From NCBI GenBank assembly GCA_900543615.1, contig UQSC01000030.1:1-17853 (forward strand): 17,853 bases of DNA. The letters run 5' to 3'. Positions 13,737 to 17,853 of this stretch are shown here, one piece after another (the first letter of the stretch is position 1; each line of letters starts with the position of its first letter). The DNA comes from an uncultured Collinsella sp. Its GTDB lineage: Bacteria; Actinomycetota; Coriobacteriia; Coriobacteriales; Coriobacteriaceae. The notes below the pieces were generated by a model that ran no database searches, was not told the origin of the DNA, and worked only from the letters and a program-made list of their open reading frames with translations. The position numbers and the translations under genes were made by a program.

Positions 13737-14924
13737 ATGAACGCCACGGTTGTGATCCCATCATATTGGGCGGGCGATGATACCCAAGCAAACGCTCCCG
13801 GCACCTACGATCACTCGACGTCGCTCAATGCCGCCAACCCGGAACTCGATCGCTGCCTGACTTCGCTCGAACAGGTGCACGACATTCCGCGCATCATTCT
13901 CTTGGTGGTCTGTCCGGTTTCTGCCACGGCCGACGTATCCCGCCGCGTGCACGAAATCGTCAATGCGCATCCCACGCTTAAGGTCACCATCGTTACCAAT
14001 ACTCAGGCTTCGCGTGTTGCCGACCGCGTGGCGCAGATTGCGCCCAAAGGCTCGGGCGAGTGCGTGAGCCTGCGCGGCTACGGCGCCATCCGCAACATGG
14101 GTCTTGCCTGCGCGGCGGTGTTGGGGCACGACGCGGTTGTGTTTTTGGATGACGACGAGACTGTTATCGATGCCGACTTTATGAAGCGTGCGACCTATGC
14201 GCTGGGCCAACAGACGCGTCAGGGCCTGCCGATTTTAGTCAAGAGCGGATACTTTTACGATCGCGACGGGTCGCCGCTGGCTCCCACGGACAAAGCGGGC
14301 ATTTGCCATCGCTGGTGGACCAAGCGTATCGAGTTCAATCGCTGGATGAAAAAGGCGCTCTCGGGCACCCGCATCTCGCGCTCCAATTACGTGTGCGGCG
14401 GCCTGATGGCCCTCCACGCCCGCGCCTTTACGCGCGTGGCCTTCGACCCGTTTATCACCCGCGGCGAGGATTTGGACTACCTGTTTAACATGCGCATGTT
14501 TGGCTACGACGTGTGGTTCGACAACGAGTGGACCGTGCGCCACCTGCCGCCCGAGTCCGAGAAGCGCTCGCCGCGTTTTATGCAGGACGTGTACCGTTGG
14601 TACTACGAGCGGGCCAAGCTGACGTTCGCTGCGCACCAAAAGGAACTCATTCCGGTTACGGCCGCATCACTCATGCCCTATCCGGGTCCGTGGATTTCGC
14701 GCGAGCTCGACGACCGCGTGCGCAAGACCGCCATGGTTCGCAGCATGTTTACCCGCGAGCACGAGGGGTATCTGCGCATCTGGCGTCATGGTATTGACGA
14801 GGCCAAGACCTATGCCCGCCAAAACGCCGCAAGCTACCTGCGTTTTCAGAGTTTCTGGCCCAAGATCATGGACGAACTTTGGCGCGACGCACAACTGATT
14901 AGCATCCTGGAGGGGGCTGAATGA
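13737..14924 (+). CDS. Family-2-like glycosyltransferase
   Basis: A 395-residue protein with a GT-A type fold. The N-terminus MNATVVIPSYW matches family-2 enzymes. A metal/nucleotide-binding DDD lies at 138-140 in VVFLDDDETV. The acceptor-side acidic pair E244-D245 lies in TRGEDLDYLF, followed by a region rich in Trp, Tyr and Arg. No transmembrane segment is obvious, so it is probably cytoplasmic or peripheral, transferring sugar from a nucleotide donor. Acceptor and donor are not readable. AAGGAGGG lies 7 bases before ATG 13737. Its stop overlaps the start of kinase 2 by 4 bases (ATGA), so the two are translationally coupled; this makes envelope polysaccharide or glycolipid synthesis under LytS/LytR control a reasonable inference. 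Polyol or mannosylglycerate-type roles cannot be excluded. Confidence 0.87.
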   Translation: MNATVVIPSYWAGDDTQANAPGTYDHSTSLNAANPELDRCLTSLEQVHDIPRIILLVVCPVSATADVSRRVHEIVNAHPTLKVTIVTNTQASRVADRVAQIAPKGSGECVSLRGYGAIRNMGLACAAVLGHDAVVFLDDDETVIDADFMKRATYALGQQTRQGLPILVKSGYFYDRDGSPLAPTDKAGICHRWWTKRIEFNRWMKKALSGTRISRSNYVCGGLMALHARAFTRVAFDPFITRGEDLDYLFNMRMFGYDVWFDNEWTVRHLPPESEKRSPRFMQDVYRWYYERAKLTFAAHQKELIPVTAASLMPYPGPWISRELDDRVRKTAMVRSMFTREHEGYLRIWRHGIDEAKTYARQNAASYLRFQSFWPKIMDELWRDAQLISILEGAE

Positions 14925-16264
14925 TCGACCGCCGCGCCCAGCGCGATAATTCAATTTCAATCTTTCGCATCATCGCCGTTGTCTGCGCCGTTTGCGTGTT
15001 GGCGTACTTTATCTTTGCCCTGGCGACTGGCATTGAGCCGATTGCCACGGTGGTCGCCTGTGCGCTGCTGTGCATCTTCCTGTGCATCTTTATCTATTTG
15101 ACGCTCAATCCCGATTCGGTACGCTCCCAGTATACCGAGGAGACGCTTTCGGTTGCCTCGGCCATGCTCGAGGACATTAAGGGCGGTCTGACGCAGGAAT
15201 CGGCGCTTTTGGTGTGCCGGCGTATCCTGCCCGAGACACGTGCCATGACCGTTGCCATCACCGATGAGGGCAACGTGCTGGCCTGCGCGGGCGAGTTCGA
15301 GGAAAAGCTGCTGCCCGATTCGCCCATCCACACGCTTGCAACGCGCTACGTCATTGAGCACGGCATCGTGCAGTCGTTCAACCGCGTGGTGGACGTGGTG
15401 GGTTCGGATGGCTCGCACAACCAGGTTCCCGCCGGTATCATCGCGCCCATCAAGGTGGGCGACCGCACCGTCGGTACGCTCAAGTTCTACTACAAGACCC
15501 CGCGCGCCGTCGACCGTACCCAGTATGCACTCGCCTCGGGCTTTGCCGAGATCCTGTCCACGCAGCTCGCCATCCACGAGCTCGAGGTGCAAAAGGAGCT
15601 CACGGCCCGTGCCGAGGTTCGTGCCCTGCAAGCGCAGATCAATCCGCACTTTCTGTTTAACACGCTCAACACCATCGCGTCGTTTACACGCACCGATCCG
15701 CTGCGTGCCCGCGAGCTGCTGCGCGAGTTCTCCTCGTTCTATCGCGCCACGCTCGACAACTCGGGGTCGCTTATCCCGGTCTCGCGTGAGGTTGCCCAGA
15801 CCAAGCGCTACCTGACGTTTGAGAAGGCGCGTTTTGGCGAAGACCGCGTACTGGCGACCTTCGATGTCTCCGAGGATGTCGAGGACACGTTGGTCCCGGC
15901 CTTTGTAATCCAGCCCATCGTCGAGAACGCCGTGCGGCATGGCATGGGCGATGGCGATGCCCTGCGGATCGATGTGACCGTCCATCAAGACGGCGACGAC
16001 GCAATCCTGATTGCTGTGGCCGACAATGGCGTGGGCATGGACGAGGGCACCGCCGCCAGGCTGTTTGATGAGCGCTCCGCCCGCCCCGATGCCAGTTCCC
16101 CGCAAGGCGGCGGCGCCGGCGTGGCCATGCACAATATTTCTGAGCGCATCCATCGCTTTTATGGACCGCACTCTTATACGCGCGTCGAATCGGCGCCGGG
16201 CAAGGGCACCAAAGTGCTCCTGCATCTTGATTTGTCAGAGAGCATCTTTGATATTCAAGAGTAA
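14921..16264 (+). CDS. GAF-LytS type sensor histidine kinase 2
   Basis: A 447-residue kinase paralogous to the one at 9001. It has two membrane segments (about 13-34 and 40-62) joined by a very short loop, a GAF-like domain at about 80-205, the LytS phospho-acceptor region with His243 in INPHFLFN, and an HATPase domain with IVENAVRHGMG, DNGVGM and GGGAGVAMHN. With almost no extracellular loop, the signal is probably sensed in the membrane or by the cytoplasmic GAF domain. The ATG overlaps the glycosyltransferase stop (ATGA), and GGAGGGGG lies within that gene's end. The LytTR regulator follows after 72 bp. The two kinases are most alike from the end of the GAF domain through the His region (LASGFA, STQLA, ELTAR, LRALQ-like). 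Confidence 0.95.
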   Translation: MIDRRAQRDNSISIFRIIAVVCAVCVLAYFIFALATGIEPIATVVACALLCIFLCIFIYLTLNPDSVRSQYTEETLSVASAMLEDIKGGLTQESALLVCRRILPETRAMTVAITDEGNVLACAGEFEEKLLPDSPIHTLATRYVIEHGIVQSFNRVVDVVGSDGSHNQVPAGIIAPIKVGDRTVGTLKFYYKTPRAVDRTQYALASGFAEILSTQLAIHELEVQKELTARAEVRALQAQINPHFLFNTLNTIASFTRTDPLRARELLREFSSFYRATLDNSGSLIPVSREVAQTKRYLTFEKARFGEDRVLATFDVSEDVEDTLVPAFVIQPIVENAVRHGMGDGDALRIDVTVHQDGDDAILIAVADNGVGMDEGTAARLFDERSARPDASSPQGGGAGVAMHNISERIHRFYGPHSYTRVESAPGKGTKVLLHLDLSESIFDIQE

Positions 16265-16272
16265 AATAAAAG

Positions 16273-16307
16273 GCTATGGGCTCAACGCCAAGCGGCGGAT
16301 GCCCAGC
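16273..16307 (+). other. Intercistronic hairpin between kinase 2 and regulator 2
   Basis: GCT..GGGC (16273-16281) pairs with GCCCAGC (16301-16307), with a 2-base bulge, enclosing CGCC/GGCG around AAGC. No T-tract follows. It may modulate the kinase-to-regulator expression ratio. Confidence 0.35.
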
Positions 16308-16336
16308 GTAGTTTGTTGACGAAAGGTTTAATCCCT

Positions 16337-17053
16337 ATGCTGCGTGCGATGATTGTGGATGACGAGGCCCCGGCCCGTTCGGAACTTCGCTTCTTGCTCG
16401 AGCAGACGGGCAAGATCGGCACGATCACTGAGGCGTCGAGCGTCCGCTCCGCCATTGAGATGTTGATGGAAAGCCGCGTCGATGTCGTATTTCTCGATAT
16501 CTCGATGCCCGGCGCTTCTGGTCTGCAGCTTGCCGAGGCACTGCATAAGCTTAAGAATCCGCCGGCGATTGTGTTTGTGACCGCGTATAGTGATCATGCC
16601 GTCGAGGCGTTCGACGTAGATGCCGTCGATTACCTCATGAAGCCGGTCGAGGAGGCACGCCTGGATCGCGCGATCGAGAAGGTCATGCAGCACGCCAAGC
16701 CCGTCACGGACAGCAAAGCCACCATCGAGCGCATTCCGGTGGAAAAGGGCGGCCGTAAGGTCCTCATCCCCGTGGATGACATTCGCTTCATCATGGCCAA
16801 GGACGATTACTCCTGTATCTATACCGTCGATGATCGTTTTCTATCGACGACTTCGCTGGCGCAGTTCGAGGCCAAGCTTTGCGACTTTGGCTTCTTTCGC
16901 GTTCATCGCCGCTATATCGTCAACTTGGCGTGCGTCACGGATGTCGAGACGGTGCCCTCGGGCGCTATCCAACTGGGCATTACGGGCGTCGACGAACGGG
17001 TGCCGGTCTCGCGCCGCCGCGTCGTGCCGCTCAAGAAGGCCTTGAGCCTCTAG
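16337..17053 (+). CDS. LytTR response regulator 2
   Basis: A 238-residue regulator. The receiver has D8/D9, phospho-acceptor D54 in VVFLDISMPG, T82 and K102 in LMKPVEE. The LytTR DNA-binding domain at about 130-235 contains GGRKVLIPVDDIRFI, FFRVHRRYIVNL and PVSRRR. I chose the ATG at 16337 since MLRAMIVDDE is the canonical receiver start and GAAAGG lies 10 bases upstream; the TTG at 16313 would add an unconserved tail. It is paralogous to regulator 1 but differs in the LytTR N-terminal half, so the two may read different operators. It is the last gene of the glycosyltransferase-kinase-regulator unit, followed at once by a terminator. Confidence 0.95.
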   Translation: MLRAMIVDDEAPARSELRFLLEQTGKIGTITEASSVRSAIEMLMESRVDVVFLDISMPGASGLQLAEALHKLKNPPAIVFVTAYSDHAVEAFDVDAVDYLMKPVEEARLDRAIEKVMQHAKPVTDSKATIERIPVEKGGRKVLIPVDDIRFIMAKDDYSCIYTVDDRFLSTTSLAQFEAKLCDFGFFRVHRRYIVNLACVTDVETVPSGAIQLGITGVDERVPVSRRRVVPLKKALSL

Positions 17054-17060
17054 TACACTG

Positions 17061-17108
17061 GCCCCGCAGCCCTGTAGACCAATTGTCTGCGGAGCCGTGG
17101 GGCTTTTT
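17061..17108 (+). terminator. Terminator after regulator 2, with alternative pairings
   Basis: Outer GCCCC (17061-17065) pairs with GGGGC (17099-17103), followed by TTTTTG. Inside, GTAGAC (17074-17079) pairs with GTCTGC (17085-17090). CCGCAG (17064-17069) could instead pair with CTGCGG (17087-17092), which would break the outer stem. A -10-like TACACT (17054-17059) lies immediately before it, right after the regulator stop. Confidence 0.7.
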
Positions 17109-17144
17109 GTATATACGTCGAATCGGTTTTGCAGAAGGGATCCC

Positions 17145-17612
17145 ATGAACAGTGCAAGCGCCAAGCGCATCGACATCATCTCGGACACCCACGGCTATCT
17201 TTCGCCCGCGCTTCTGGACGAGCTCAAGGGCGCAGATCTGATCATTCACGCCGGAGACCTAACGTCCGAGATGGATTACGAGCATCTATGCACCATCGCC
17301 CCCGTGCGAGCGGTCCTAGGAAACAACGACTACTACCGCGATTACGGCCCGGATGTAGACCGTCTGGCCCTCTTCACCTACGAAGGCCTCAAATTTGCCG
17401 TAGCCCACTACCGCGAGGACCTTCCGGTGGGATCCGTAGACGTAGCCATCAACGGCCACACCCACGTAACCAAAGAAGCCCAAGTAGGCCACTGCCTGGT
17501 CCTCAACCCCGGCAGTGCCAGCTACCCCAGAGGCAGCCGAGGCCCCACCATGGCCAGAATGCTCGTCAAGGACGGCAAGATCCTGAGCACCAAATTTATT
17601 GACCTGGAGTAA
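17145..17612 (+). CDS. YfcE/MJ0936-type metallophosphoesterase
   Basis: A 155-residue cytoplasmic phosphodiesterase of the calcineurin-like superfamily. The metal-binding residues are in the canonical order: D14 and H16 in SDTHG, D38 in HAGD, N60-N61-D62 in GNND, H88, and H105 and H107 in NGHTH. The length matches the single-domain YfcE group, whose members hydrolyse phosphodiesters in vitro and have no settled physiological substrate. AGAAGGGA lies a few bases before the ATG at 17145; the longer frame from 17097 crosses the terminator. The second half uses more A-ending codons (gta, caa, gaa) than the neighbours. It is a monocistronic unit bounded by terminators on both sides. Confidence 0.94.
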   Translation: MNSASAKRIDIISDTHGYLSPALLDELKGADLIIHAGDLTSEMDYEHLCTIAPVRAVLGNNDYYRDYGPDVDRLALFTYEGLKFAVAHYREDLPVGSVDVAINGHTHVTKEAQVGHCLVLNPGSASYPRGSRGPTMARMLVKDGKILSTKFIDLE

Positions 17613-17619
17613 CCGCAAC

Positions 17620-17660
17620 AAAAACGGGGGATGCAGATCGCATCTCCCGTTTTTCTTTCA
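17620..17660 (+). terminator. Terminator of the metallophosphoesterase gene
   Basis: AAAAACGGGGGATGC (17620-17634) pairs with GCATCTCCCGTTTTT (17640-17654), with one G-T wobble and a 5-base loop, running into a T-rich tract. The A-rich left arm would also allow termination from the opposite strand. Confidence 0.92.
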
Positions 17661-17853
17661 GCAAAAGGCAGAGCTTCAACAAGAACCATCAGACCAACCC
17701 CGCCGAGGAGCACGCGGGCTAGCCGCGCAGCGGCGCACGCCCGCAAAACTGGTTGAATAATGTGACGGCAGGGAGGGTCTCCGGGGCTGAGGGCGGGGGT
17801 TAAGTTTGTCGCGAGTTCCGCACGCAAAGGAAAGCACTTAATGTGCTTTCCGT
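17661..17853. repeat. Gene-free tail with a perfect inverted repeat at its end
   Basis: No convincing gene is seen here. GGAAAGCAC (17829-17837) pairs perfectly with GTGCTTTCC (17843-17851) around TTAAT. Read on the minus strand it is followed by TTTGCG, so it may terminate a leftward gene beyond the window edge. The window stops 2 bases later, so the plus-strand continuation cannot be judged. Confidence 0.5.

Noticed and set aside
14957..16225. Minus-strand frame opposite kinase 2
   Set aside because: It is a shadow of a kinase whose His, N and G boxes are all intact.

Overview
The window looks like chromosome from a high-GC actinobacterium of the class Coriobacteriia, most likely Collinsella or a close relative. 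This is inferred from strong C/G-ending codon use, GGAGG-type ribosome binding sites, and the gene repertoire: a UMF1/Atg22-like transporter, a zinc-phospholipase-C-like protein, GAF-LytS kinases with LytTR regulators, and a C39-like peptidase with a long basic tail. No database search was possible, so the taxon is an inference. No rRNA, tRNA, CRISPR array, transposase or phage gene was seen.

Layout. (1) 1-3469, mostly minus strand: a hairpin-rich stretch with two diverged tandem copies (89-277); a stand-alone ATPase of the DUF4143 type with a C-terminal nuclease-like domain (321-1682), preceded by three 17-bp repeats at 33-34 bp spacing; a tight two-gene operon of a DUF3830 cyclophilin-like protein and an unrecognised helical protein; then a 600-bp intergenic region that turns AT-rich. 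(2) 3470-8889: carbamate kinase, a convergent C39-like membrane peptidase on the minus strand, an APC-family permease with a long structured leader, and a metal-dependent amidohydrolase of the Xaa-dipeptidase-like kind. The carbamate kinase, permease and amidohydrolase use nearly uniform C/G-ending codons, as highly expressed genes do. (3) 9001-17053: two paralogous LytS/LytTR two-component systems. Between them lie a PLC-like protein, a UMF1 transporter and a glycosyltransferase; the glycosyltransferase overlaps the second kinase gene by 4 bp (ATGA). (4) 17145-17612: a YfcE-type metallophosphoesterase, its terminator, and a gene-free tail ending in a perfect inverted repeat.

How the parts may fit. 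The permease and amidohydrolase plausibly import and cleave an amide or dipeptide substrate, and carbamate kinase makes ATP from carbamoyl phosphate. No carbamoyltransferase is in view, so one shared pathway is not proven. The first LytS/LytR pair directly follows the amidohydrolase and may sense a related metabolite. The second pair is translationally coupled to a glycosyltransferase, which suggests a cell-envelope response.

The most unusual points are: the iteron-like repeats in the ATPase promoter; the duplicated hairpins with a compensatory base-pair swap; the glycosyltransferase-LytS-LytR unit; the paired paralogous systems; the DUF3830 operon; and a recurring layout of a -10-like hexamer, a terminator-like hairpin and then a gene start.
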